The notes under the pieces are model-generated. The model did no database searches. It saw only the letters and a program-made list of their open reading frames with translations, and was not told the DNA's origin. Shown piece after piece: positions 11,042 through 23,972 of a stretch of DNA of 64,000 bases (position 1 is the first letter of the stretch; every line of letters begins with the position of its first letter). The DNA comes from Eucommia ulmoides (taxonomy: Eukaryota > Streptophyta > Magnoliopsida > Garryales > Eucommiaceae): positions 17,998,803 to 18,062,802 of the forward strand of contig CM028339.1 of assembly GCA_016647705.1 (NCBI GenBank), written 5' to 3'. Made by a program: the position numbers and the translations under genes.

Positions 11042-14000
11042 CTTCACCAAAAATTAGTTAAATTTCAATAAGCTTCAGCAATACGAAATCATTGAATTCT
11101 CCGATAACTGCGAATGTGTTCAGTTCAATCGCTTACGCTTTGGAGGCATTATCAGGAAGGACCTCATTTGGCTGGGATTTGATTTTGCGAATCTTGTGGG
11201 GTTTCTGACTCGGTTCACTACCACTATCACTATTGCTAGAGACCTGTATACAGAATGTCATACACTATGATTAGTAGTAATTGCAATGGGCCGGGCCGGG
11301 CCGAGTTCCATGAAAAATCCAAATCCAAATCCGCTGTGATCGCCTTGCCCAAGGGCCGACCTTGCCTTCGGCATGTTTGGTAACACTCTTTAAGTGGGGC
11401 TCTTGCTCCATTGATATCTTATAACAAAAAAGGGCAGCCCAGCGCCAAGCCTCCTGCCTCCAGTAGGATCTGGAGAGGGTCAGATACACGCAACTTTACC
11501 CCTGTTGTATACAGAGAGGCTGTTTCCAAAATTTGGACCAGGGACCTCCAAGTCACAATGGAACAATCTTACTATTGATCTCTCTCAAAAAAAAAAAAAA
11601 AAAAAAAACACTACCTTTTGCTTTCGAAAAGAAAAAAATTACTTAAAGAAACGTGTTACCAAACCCAAATTTCTGTTCCAGTATCAAAAGAAAAACCTGA
11701 AACAGAAATCTGAGAATGGAAGTACTAAACAAAACGGAGCCTTGCGTTCGGAAGCACAAAATTGAAACCATAAAATTGGAATTGAAAATAAATGCATACA
11801 AACTTAATTTCCAAATTCCAGAGCTCCAATTCCATGCAGCCAAACGCAACCTTAGGCAAATACGAAATCTACATAGAGCATGCATCAGGATCAAGAGAAA
11901 AGGAAATCAATCACCTGATATGACTTTGATTTGCTTCTTCCATCATTAACAGACTGCATGCAAAAATATAAAAGTCAAATAAGGCTAAAAGCATCATTAA
12001 TCTCTTCCAAACCAATGAAAAAAGAAACCACCTTATGCTTCTTCTTGCTAGCACCACCAGCAAAATCATGGACATCATTACTAGACCTGCATGACACAGA
12101 ATTTTTTCCGAAAGAGGGGGAAAGATCAAATTCCGTTAAGGCAACGCTTGGTAATATATTTTAAGCATTTTTCAAAAAAAAAAAAAAAAAAATGAATGAC
12201 AAAAAAGTACTTTTACTTAGAATTAGAAGCATGTTTGATCGGGTAAAGGGGATAGCTTAAAGCGCAAATCGATATTACTTTTTAAGTTTGCGCAAATAAA
12301 TACAAAAAAAAATGTTTCCAAACAATGCTTCAATGAAAATCCATATAAGCTCATGACGTGCTCACTTATGATCTGAATCTGAAGTATTCAGAGCTTGAAT
12401 GGCGCCGCGCCCCTGTACGTACATGTACCCAACCATCAAGAAGAATTTAAAGAAAAACAGGGGGAGAAAAATAAAGTAGGAAGTTAAAGATTGAGTCATG
12501 ACACTCACTTGATCTGGTGCAACATCATCTTGAACTAGTTGCCACTTTTGCCTTCGAAGATCCAATAGTTCTTCATCGCCATCATCATAAAGTACCTATG
12601 CAAGAAAACATGGAACAAACACACAATATTGTACAACTCACAGATTCACAAAGCAACTACCTAATTACTTCAAGCAGTCTCTACATGTTCACAGGCGACA
12701 ATATATACATATATCTATGTAGCCAGAATTATAAAGAGGGTCTAGAGTCATCCGACCTGGTGCTTCGTTTTCGAATGGTCAAATGAAGTAACAACTCCGT
12801 CGTAAAACCTGCACAGCATGAATTAGCTTTATTACAAATGTCCAATAGGTGAAGTATATGAGACCAGAAACATATCGTATTTTCAAGAAAATTTCAAGTC
12901 ATAAATATACAAGCTGAAGGTCGGTCAGCATCAATTCGAGACACATTTTCAAGAGATTTTTCATTTGTTCTATAGTATTTAAAATCCAATTATTCTAGGA
13001 GTACGGTTTGCATGGCAAATCTTCACTTTGCTTGAGTCAAAAAATTCCCTACAAGGTAAACAAATCTTCACCTTGTTTGAGTGAAAAATATTCATATATT
13101 TCTATTTTGATGATCCAATTGGCCTAACTCACGCCTTGTAAGAGGAGGATTGTCCTAAACTTTATCTATAACTCAGGATCAGGTAACACAAGCGATGTGG
13201 GATTCAACTTGCTCCCTCACGCACAAGGTGAATTTTGACAAACCACTGCGAACGGATATCGGGGGGGAGGGGGGGGGCAACATTAACGTGGGATTCAACA
13301 AATGCATATAAAATTCCAAAAATATGGCTTTCTATTTCATTGTCCACCTCTCATTCTTCATCAGAAGCAACCAAAAGTAACAGTTTTCACTTAAAGGAAA
13401 CAATTATGATGCCCAATATGAATCTATTAGCAATATAGGCGACAATGGCATTGTAGCAAGCATGAGCTAATTTGCTAACACCAATTATGGATTTTCAAAT
13501 GTACTCTTAGAATAATCATATTGATTGTCGAGCATGCCAATTAGTTAAGTAACCATCCTTATCATTTGCCACGACATGTTACCACGGGAGTTCCAAAATA
13601 TTGTCATTTTTTACGATAGTTATTCTAATCGATCTGACTTATTGCAAAATTATTCTGAATTTTCTTCTATGATTCAGACCCAATTCTCTAGACAAGTCAA
13701 AGTCTGTTGTTCCAAGAAAACAATGGAATACAAAGACAATGCATTTCACACCCTTCTTTAAGAAAATAGTACACCGATCATGTCCTGATGCCTCTAACAA
13801 AATGGTTGTATTGAACAAAAATATAGACACATCGATACTGTTTGCCATCCGTATCTCTTTATGTATACGTTTTTGGGACAAAGCCGCCCTTACTGTGTCT
13901 ACTCCATTGATCATATTCCATCACCCACTATAGAAAATCATTTACCGTATCAACAACTACATGGTATTCCTCTAATTTACAATTTGCTCAAAGCTTTTCA

Positions 14001-17000
14001 TTAGCATGTTTCTTTTGCCTTTAACCTCATGAAGACAAGCCTCGTTTCCAATTGTGTTGTTTCCTTGCTTAGGAAATTGGTGTTGGGATTCAATATTGAA
14101 TCGTACTTGTATTTCACGCGATGCCTTTTTCTAGGAAGATAAAATGCCCTCTTCCATGTCCAAAGTTTACTAATCCATCACAAAGCACACATTTTTCATT
14201 AAACCTACTGCAGAGTTACTTCCCATATATATTGAACTCATTAAAAGTGCTCTAGTTACCCAAATCATCTTCAGATCCGGCACGTGTACTTCTACTCCTC
14301 CACATATAGCTCCTAATTATGACAAATTGCCAAAGGAGTAGTCTGATCTGTCGGAAATAAGAGATTTTTCTTCTATTATTTCCTTCCTTAGAAAGTCTGT
14401 TTTGGGGTCTAGTTAATCAATCTATTATTCTGATTTTGTTCCCTATTATTAGGTTCATTGTGTTTCCTTCTTTGGTTGGTAGTTAGGGCTATATATACTA
14501 GGGAATTTACATGAATGATAAATGAAAAACATTCCCACATATTCAATTTGGTATCTAGAGCAAGACCAACCAGCCACGGCACTCTGCCACTTCCATAATT
14601 GATTGGCAATCAAACCTCAAATCTCTAGCTGCGACCCTTGAACCGTTCTTTCAGCAATGATAGATGCCGTCCGCCATGCTCCCCATGTTCCATAATTCAA
14701 ATTCATGGCTATAGGACAGGAAGTAGATACTACTACTCGTTCGACTACCATGACTCCTCTGCTTTCTCGCCCAGATCTCTTTTTTTTTCCCATCCCACAC
14801 CGGCTCATTGTGCCACGAGCATATTATTGATAGAAAGAATCTTCATATTTGGTCTTGCTATTTTTGTCTCTGTTAAAAAGAGAAATGAATACAAAAAGAA
14901 TAATAAGGCTGAACAATTGTGTTAACTTCTCCCTCTATTTATAATAGTAATTAAGGAACAGTACAAAAAACTCTAAGCAATATAGGAATCTCTAAACATT
15001 ACAGGAAAAACATAATTACCCCTTTGACATTCCCCCTCAAACTGGAGCATATATTGTATGTTACTAACTTATTACAAATATACTTTATCTTTAAGCCCAC
15101 TAACAGTTTAATAAATAAATCAGCTAACTGATCAATTGACTTTACATATTTAGTCAGAATCTGCTTCTACAATACTTTTTCTCGAATAAGTGGCAATCAA
15201 CTTCAATGTGTTTTGTTCTTGTAAAAGAGTATTCAGGTCTTTTCTGTATTACTTAGGTTTTCCCGTAAGGTTTAGATTTTACTGTATGGTTTCCTAATTC
15301 TTATTATAAATAGTGGAAGAGACTAACACAATAGTTAAGTTAAGTCTTTTCATTCTTTTCATATCACCTTTTCAACTTCAACTTGGTATCCAGAGCAGGT
15401 TATGGGAAATTGATTCCATAAATTTGTTCAAACCAAATTTTTTTTTCTTTTCTTTTCCCCAGATATTGTTCATCCCGAAAAAAAAAAAAAAAAAAACTTG
15501 AAACCCTAGCAACCCTTGCCCCCGTGCCGCCGCCCATCAAACACTCAAACTCACCGCCATCTTCCAAGTCGTTCTTACCCTCCACCACCCATCGTCGTCC
15601 CCAAAAAATCGAGTTGTACCTTCCTCGCGACCATCATCGCGAACCAGATCCCACTCGCTATCTACCATCAACGTCGTCCACGTCGCCGTCATCTCCTCTG
15701 ACGTCGCCGACAATTGCCGACCATCACCGACGCCTCGCCAGTCGTCGTTTGCCTGAAATCAACCTTTACGGCTTTCTGTTTGCCAGCAAAAAAACGTGTT
15801 GTTCGCCTTCTGTTCTGTTCGCCGGCCTTCTGGGTCTTGTTCGCAAGTAATGGTTGTTCGATTGCTCCTTGTACCATATCTAATCAAGTATTGTTCGCAA
15901 ATACTGGTTGTTCGATTGTCCAGCTTTGAGACATTATTCTGGCTCAGATCTAATGTCCCGAATGTTCGTGAGTACTATTCTGCTTATAATGTTCTTCATT
16001 TAAGCCCTACAGTTGTTTGTATTGTTGGTTTGTTTCCCTTGTGCAAGTTGTTTGTTAGTTGTTGTATTGGAGGATACTAATGTCAATGGCTACACCTCAA
16101 CCGTTAACAACCCGTAAGTTAAACGGAACTAATTATTTAAATTGGTCTAAGGCTGTGAAAATAGCCCTCACTGGACAAGGGAAACATCGTCACCTCACGG
16201 AATCCGCCCTGGCAACAGATGATAAAAAGTATGACGACTGGATTCAAGCTGATGCGCAGATTGTAGCATCGTTGTGGAATTCGATGGAGCCTCAAGTTGT
16301 TGATCTCTGTACTCATCTAGATACGTGCAAACATATATGGGAGTATCTTCGTGTGTTATATTCCAGTAATCTCACCAGAATGTATGATTTATCGGTAGAG
16401 TACTTCCAACTTCAGCAAGGCACGCAATCCGTTATAGATTATTTTGCCACATTCAACAGCCTCTATGAGAAGATGAATACTATCCCACTGATGACTATCG
16501 ATCTGAAAGAAATGCAAAAACAGCGTGAGCAGATGGCTGTCATGAAGTTCTTAGCTGGATTACGCCCAGAATTTGAACCAATCCGATCTCAAATCCTTTC
16601 CAGTGCTACTTTTCCTACGATCACAGAAATGTATTCTCGCGTCTCGCGTAGCACTACCAAAGACAATGTGTCTGGCTTGAGTTCGTCTGCGTCATCTGAG
16701 CATTCGGCACTTGTTACTCAGATTCCTACACGAGATTGTGGTGGTTTTTCTCGTGGTGGTGGCCCTCGGTCATGGTCGTGGCTCACATCGACAATGCTCT
16801 TTTTGCGGAAAGGATAATCATACTAGAGAAACATGTTGGGATTTAGTTGGCCGTTGTTAGGATCCCACATCGACTAAGTATGGAATTGGTTGGTGGGTTA
16901 TAAGCCCCTAGGCACCCTCCCCTTGTAAGTCGGTTTTCAAGGGTGAGTTCTACCTAGTGGGTTTGTAACCATTGGTTCGTACCAAGTATGCTCAATTCCT

Positions 17001-20000
17001 TCAGTATAAGGCATCTCTTCCCATTGCTTCTCTAGCTCAACGAGGTACTTCTTCTACTTGTCTTTCCATTCACCCTTCCCACACCCTGGGTCATAGATTC
17101 TACTGTCACTGATCACATGTCAGGTACATCTTCCTTATTTACGCATATCCAGTCATCTTTTTCATTATTTCCTGTTACAGTTGCTGAGGTTCCACTGTCC
17201 CTATCCGTGGCATTGGTACAGTGGAACCCCCATCCTCCTTATCTCTCTCCTCTGTCTTGTATATTTCTTCGTTTTCTTTTAATTTGATGTCAGTTAGTAA
17301 GCATACCAAACATCTTAATTGTTCTGTCTCATTTTTTCCTGATTCTGTCATTCTCCAAGATTTGAGAATGCGGAAGACGATTGGCACAGGGGCGTGAGGA
17401 AAATGGCCATTATTACCTTGATCATGACGAGAGTACTGCTAAACCCCCTACTGCATGCCCTGCTGTTACATCCGCTCACCAGATCCATTGTCGTCATCCC
17501 TGCCTTGGCAACCTCAAGTAACTTGTTCCTCATTTAAGTCATTTGTTTTCATTAGAGAGTGAGTCTTATTAATTGGGTAAGCATCATCGTATTTCATTTG
17601 CTTCCCTAGCTCATATTCAAGCATCGAGCCCTTTTAGTTTAGTTCATTCAGATATTTGGGGTCTTTCTCGTGTTATTTCTACATCAGGTTTTCATTAATT
17701 TGTCACATTTATAGATGATTTTTCAAGAGTTGCTTGGCTTTATTTAATTAAAGATCGTTCAAAATTATTCTTTATTTTTCGTGCATTTTGTGCTGAAATT
17801 AAAACTCAATTTAATGTACCAGTGCGTATTCTTCCTAGTGATAATGCTCGAGAATACTTTTCTCAGCCATTTACTTCATTTATGTCGCACTCTGGTATCT
17901 TGCATCAATCTTCTTGTCCTTACACACCACAGCAAAATGGAGTTGCTGAGCGCAAGAATCGACATCTTCTAGAAGTAGCTCGTACTCTTCTTTTTGAAAT
18001 GAACATTCCCAAACACTTCTGGGGCGATGCGGTTCTTACAGCTTGCTTCCTAATCAACCAGATGCCGTCCTCTACCCTACATGGCAAGGTTCCCCATTCC
18101 ATTCTTTTTCTCCGTTCACCCTTGTTTAGTTTACCTCCTCAAATATTTGGGTATGTTTGTTTTGTTCATCAGTTGACTCCCATGGTATGAGCCATGGCCC
18201 TATATTCCGATTCTGCACTTGACCGCGCCATAACTGCCTGCTTTTTACTCTTCCAAGAAACGAGATTACCTCCAACAAACACACAATACCTTATAGTAGA
18301 CTCCTATCTGAGGGAGATCTGGCCTAATCTGTATCTGTATATCCCTTAATTTGAGTGTGACCGAAGTTCTGATACAACAAACTACATCCTGGACAACCTT
18401 TCAGATATCGAAGGATACAAATCACTGCATCCCAGTGATAAGTTGTGGGACGATCCAAGAAATGACTGATAACACTCACGGCAAAGGAAATATCTAGTCT
18501 AATAACCGTTAAGTAGTTCAGCTTACCAACTAACCGTCTATATTACGTTGAATCTGTCAATGGTACACCTTGATCTGCTAATAGTTTGTTGTTAGGATCC
18601 ATAGGTGAATCAATCGGTTTAGCTCCTAGCATTCCTGTTTCACTTAACAGATCAAGAGCATATTTCCTCTGACACAGGTAAATATATTGGCTTGATCGAG
18701 CAACTTCAATCCCCACGAAATACTTAAATTGACCCAAGTCTTTGGTTTGAAACTTGTTATGCAAAAACGTCTTGAGTTCCTGAATAACCTGGTAGTCGTC
18801 CCCGGTAATCACGATGTCATCCACAAACACAATTAACAATATTCTCCCGATTTTACTGTACCTGTAGAATACAGAATGATCGACTCCACAATGTCGAAGA
18901 CTAAATTCAATGACCACTTCACTGAATCTTCCAAACCATACTCGAGGAGACTGCTTGAGATCATAAATGGATTTCCTCAGGCGACATACCAAACCAGACT
19001 CCCCCTAAGCAACAAACCCAGGAGGTTGCTCTATGTACACTTCCTCAGTCAAATCGCCATTTAAGAACACATTCAGGATATCAAGTTGATGTAACGGCCA
19101 ACAAAAGGTGACAACCAAAGATATGAACAAGCGAACAGAAGCGATTTTGGCAACGGGAGAAAAAGTCTCAGAATAATCAAGACCATATAACTGAGTGTAA
19201 CCTTTGGCAACTAAACAAGCCTTGAGTCGATCAATGGTGCCATTCGGATGAACTTTGATTGTATACACCCATTTACATCCAACTATTGTTTTGTCAGGCA
19301 AAAGCGAGACAAGATTCCAAGTACCATTCTGATGTAAAGCTAGCATTTCCTCTTTCATTGCGGTCATCCAACCAAGGTGAGTGAGAGCCTCTATGATAGA
19401 CTTAGGAATAGAAACAGATGATAGAGAAACAACAAAAGAGGAATATGAAAGAGACAGGTGTGCATACGAGATAAAATTAGAAATAGGATGTTGAATACAT
19501 ATACGCTTACCCTTTCAAACAGCAATGGGTATGTCCAAGTCAGACACGGATGGATGAACTGGAGAAAAATCTGAAGACACAGAGACGATGAGCTTGATGG
19601 CGGAAGCTACCTTCTGGCGACGATAGTATACCTGCAAAGGTGGTGAACGACAACTAGGCGGGACAGGTTCTGGAGTGGAAGGAGATGATGTCGGGTCGGG
19701 GAGGCTTGGTAAAGGAAGGGTGATATCCACATCGTCCCAAAGGGATAGGGCAACAAAGTAAGCGGTGGACTCAAAGAAGGTGACATCTGCACAAATGAAA
19801 AAGTGACGTAAAGAAAGACTATAACATCGATAACCTTTTTGCGTGCGAGAATAACCAAGGAAGACACATTTTATGGCACGAGGATCTAACTTATCCTTGT
19901 CGGGAGTCAACTCGTGGACGAAACAGACACATCCAAAGATACAAGGAGGCAAAGCAAATCAGGGTGATCGGAAAAAAAGAATAGAATGAGGAACTCTGCC

Positions 20001-23000
20001 ATTTAGGGTAGAAGATGACATTCTATTGATTAAGAAACAAGCTGTAAGAACTGCATCTGCCCAGAAGTATTTGGAAACATTCATCTCAAACATCAGAGTT
20101 CGAGTCAATCCTAGGAAATGTCGATTCTTACGCTCAGCGACTCTGTTTTGTAGGGATGTGTGAGGAAAAAGAAAACTGATGCAGTATACCAGTCTGTGAC
20201 ATGAATGAAGTAAAGGGGTTGAGAAAAATATTATCGAGCATTATCCCTACAAAGTATACGCACGGGCACATTAAATTAAGTTTTAATTTCAGCACAAAAG
20301 ACAGAGAAAATGGAGAACAATTCAGAATGATCTTTCATTAAATAAAGCCATGTAACTCTGGAGAAGTCATCAACAAACGTGACAAAATAATGAAAGCCGA
20401 ATGTAGAGGTAATACGAGAAATACCCCAAACGTCTGAATGAACTAAATTGAAAGGACTCGATACTCAAAACTAAGCCGAAAAAGTAAATGCAATACGATG
20501 ATATTTACCCAACTGACAAGGTTCATAATCTAAAGAGGACAAATGATGTAAACTAGGAACAAGTAAAGTACCTTTATATTGGCAAGACAGTGATGACTTG
20601 GGCGACAATGAATTTGGTGGGCAGATGCAACGGTAGGACAAGCAGTGGGTGGGATAACAAGTGTCTCGTCGTGATTGTTGAAGTAACAAAGGTCATTTTT
20701 CTCACGCTCTACGCCAATCGTCTTTGGTGTTTTCAAATCCGAGATAATGACAGAATCAGGAAAGAAGTAAACAAAACAATGAAGTTGTTGAGTAAACTTA
20801 CTAACTGATATCAAATTAAAAGCAAAAGAGGAAATATACAACACAGAGAATAAAGAGAAAGATGGTGAAAGTTCCACAGTGCCAATACCACGAACAGGAA
20901 CGGTGGAACCATCGGCAACAGTAACAGGGGACAATGAGGGAGATAATTGAATATGCGTAAATAGAGAATAGGTACCTGACATGTGATCGGTGGCAGCTGA
21001 GTCTATGATCCAAGGAATAGAAGTGGAAGGATGAAAAGAAAGACATGCAGTAGGGTTACCTCATTGAGCTAGTAAAGTAACTGGGGTAGATGTCTGCTTG
21101 GACGCCTTAAACTGGAGGAACTGAACATACTCATCATCATAAATTGCCTTGGGAATTGAAGAGCTGGATGCTGAAACGGGAGTAACTTGATTAGAAGTTG
21201 CCACATGAACATACTTAGGAGAACGACCAACTCTGTACCAACAAGTATCTTGGGTATGGTTTTCCTTGCCACAAAATGAGCACCGACGATGTTGACTGCG
21301 ACAATGGCCACCACAGCCACCTTAAAATTCATTACTACGACTTCTTCGGTCACCTCGTTTCCCTTGATCGGTAACAACTTGTACAACTTTGGATCATTGT
21401 AAGTAATCGGTCTCATTCAACTTGCGGGTTGTTAACGGTTCGGGGGTAGCCGTCGACATTAGTTCCCGTCGGTAACAACTTGTACAACTTTGGACCATTG
21501 TAAGTAATTGGTCTTATTCAACTTGCGAGTTGTTAACGGTTGGGGGGTAGTCGTCGACATTAGTTCCCGTCAATACAACAACAAATACAAAACAACTTGA
21601 TGAGGGAAACAAACTAACAACACAAACAACTGTAGGGCTTAAATGAAGAATATTATAAGCGGAACAATACTCACGAACATCCGGGACATTAGATCTGGTC
21701 CAGAATACTTTTGCAAATCTGGATAATCGAACCAACAGTACTCACGAACAATACTTTCTCAGATCTGGTCCAGAATACTCTCAAATCTGGACAATTTGAA
21801 CAACACTCACGAACAAAACCCTTGTGTAACCATCGGATCCGAACAAAGAAGGCAGCGGCAAAGGCCGTGAGTCTCGCAAGGCACCGGTAATGGTCGGCGA
21901 AGGTCGGCGACATCAGAGGAGACAGCGGCGACGTGGACGTCGATGGTGGACAGCGACAACGTGGGCGACGTCGATGGTGGACAATGAGTAGACGATCTGG
22001 TTCGCGGAGATGGTTGGGCTTTGTTTTAGGGACAACGATGGGTGGTAGAGGCTCGGAATGGCTTGGACAACGGCGGAGCTGAGTGTTTGGTAGGCGGCTC
22101 TGGAGTCTGCGAGGGTTTGTGGACTGCTAGGGTTTCAAAATTAATTTTTTTTTTTTTTCGTACGAACAGTGGGGGGTGGAGGAGAGTGGTTTGAACAGAT
22201 CTATGGAATCAATCTCCCATAACCTGCTCTTGATACCATGTTAAAATAAAAAAGTGATATGAAAAGAATGAGAAGGCTTAACAATTGTGTTAGCCTCTCT
22301 CTTTATTTATAATAGTAATTAGGGAACAATACAAGAAACTCTAAACAATATGGGAAACCCTAATCAGTACTGGAAAGACATAATTGCCCTTCTAACAGAC
22401 ATTATGTCTATACGGTGTCTCTTACGTGTAATGAGTTTCTAAATAATTTTAGCACATGGCAACCATGTTTACAGCTGCATGCCTCATAAATCAAACCACT
22501 AATAGTGTCCTACAAGACAAAGCACCCGTACACATTCTCCAGGGTTACCCATTTTGTCCCAAATCTTACCACGAGATTTCGAGTGTACCTATTTTGTCCA
22601 AAATCATAGTCCTACCCTTACCAAACTAGATTATTAGGCTATTCAGTGTGTGTTTTTAGGGTACTCTTCCATGTCTGACGGATATTGGAGCTATAATTTT
22701 GTTGCTCGTCACTTCTACCAATCTGTGGGTGTCACCTTCCTAGAAACGATCCCCTTCTTTTAAGACACTTATCCTTCCTTGGTCAGACCTGTTGAGGAAT
22801 TTTCCACAGAGGATTTTTTCACGTGGCATCCTCCTTTGCTTCCGCGGAAAGTCCCTATACTTGACACATTTACGCCAACCACTAACCCCTTCTCTAGCGA
22901 GTCCATGCCTCATGCCTTTCCTTTTGCCCCGTTACAGGTCTACACCCATCGTCAAATCCCTTGTCAGAAACTTCTCTGGACTTAGGAATATCACCATCTC

Positions 23001-23929
23001 ACATTATCTTTGATCCCACTCAAACGTCCCCTCCCTTCCCGATATCTTCCTTTTAATAGTACTAATCATCCTATTGCCAAGTATATGTTTTTCAGAGTCT
23101 CTAAGCGCACTACAAATCTTTCCTTGGTCAAAGTTAATTCAGTCGCACTTCTTCGATTAGTTCACGAGTCTCTCCAAAATCTAATGTGGGTGGCCGCTAT
23201 GAAAGCGGAAATGGATGTTCTTTAGCAAATCAAACTTGGTACCTGGTTGACCTACCTACTAGTAAGCGACTAGCTAATTTTAAGTGGGTTATCAGTATGT
23301 AATATTTGTCAATAGCTCCATTAACCCATACAAAGCCCGACTCGTTGTAAAGGGTTCACCTCAAAAAATGAGAACTTCGGTGCAACCTTTATCCTTGTTG
23401 CAGAGTTGACCACAATTTGCCTCCTCGTCTCCTTGGCCGCTACATGGATCCTCCACCAAGTTTTCAGGCTCTGGGAAGTATTTAGGGAACACGTGTTGCC
23501 TTCGATTAAGCAATTCTCGCGGGCTTGGTTCAATCGTTTTAGCAATGTTATCCTTACCATAGGATTTACCCAATGTCACTCAGATCACAAATGCTTCATA
23601 CATCATCATTCTCAGGATCAGTGGATCATTATCTAAGTATATGTGGATAAAATTATCATTACTAGGGATGGCGTGCTAGGTATTGTTCGGGTAAAGAGTG
23701 ATATTGGGAATTTTCGACATTAAAGATTTGGGTCCACTTCGATACTTTCTTGGGATTGAGATTGCTCAATCTTGCCAAGGTATATCACTATCTCATAGGG
23801 TTGGTCATGGGCTCAGGGGTCGGCATAGCCCGGTACCCTTTTTTTAGGGCTTAGGCTTCAAGGCCCGACCAAATTTAGGGTCAGCCTTGGGTAAGACCAA
23901 ATTCTTTTATGGTCGAGTCGGCCCGGTCA

Positions 23930-23972
<43 letters not shown>

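Larger units (their letters stand above)
14871..22397 (-). mobile_element. Ty1/copia retrotransposon with both LTRs, carrying an inverted copia insert
   Basis: LTRs of 159 bp lie at both ends: 14871-15029 (3' LTR) and 22239-22397 (5' LTR), each TGTT...ACA on the plus strand. Next to the 5' LTR is the tRNA-Met primer site (tggtatcaagagc, minus strand). Next to the 3' LTR is the polypurine tract (tttgagggggaa). Minus-strand coding relics in order are gag start and zinc knuckle (21069-21575), protease and pre-integrase (20530-21060), integrase (about 19530-20470), reverse transcriptase (18543-19367, with [11 protein letters not shown]) and RNase H (18190-18540 and 15030-15215). Several stops break the frames and most of gag is missing. 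The two LTRs differ at roughly a quarter of sites by eye, so the element is old or recombinant. I saw no matching 5-bp target duplication. Confidence 0.85.

Noticed and set aside
14866-22402. 5-bp target duplication for the minus-strand copia element
   Set aside because: The flanks read gtctc and gacat and do not match, so no target duplication is claimed.
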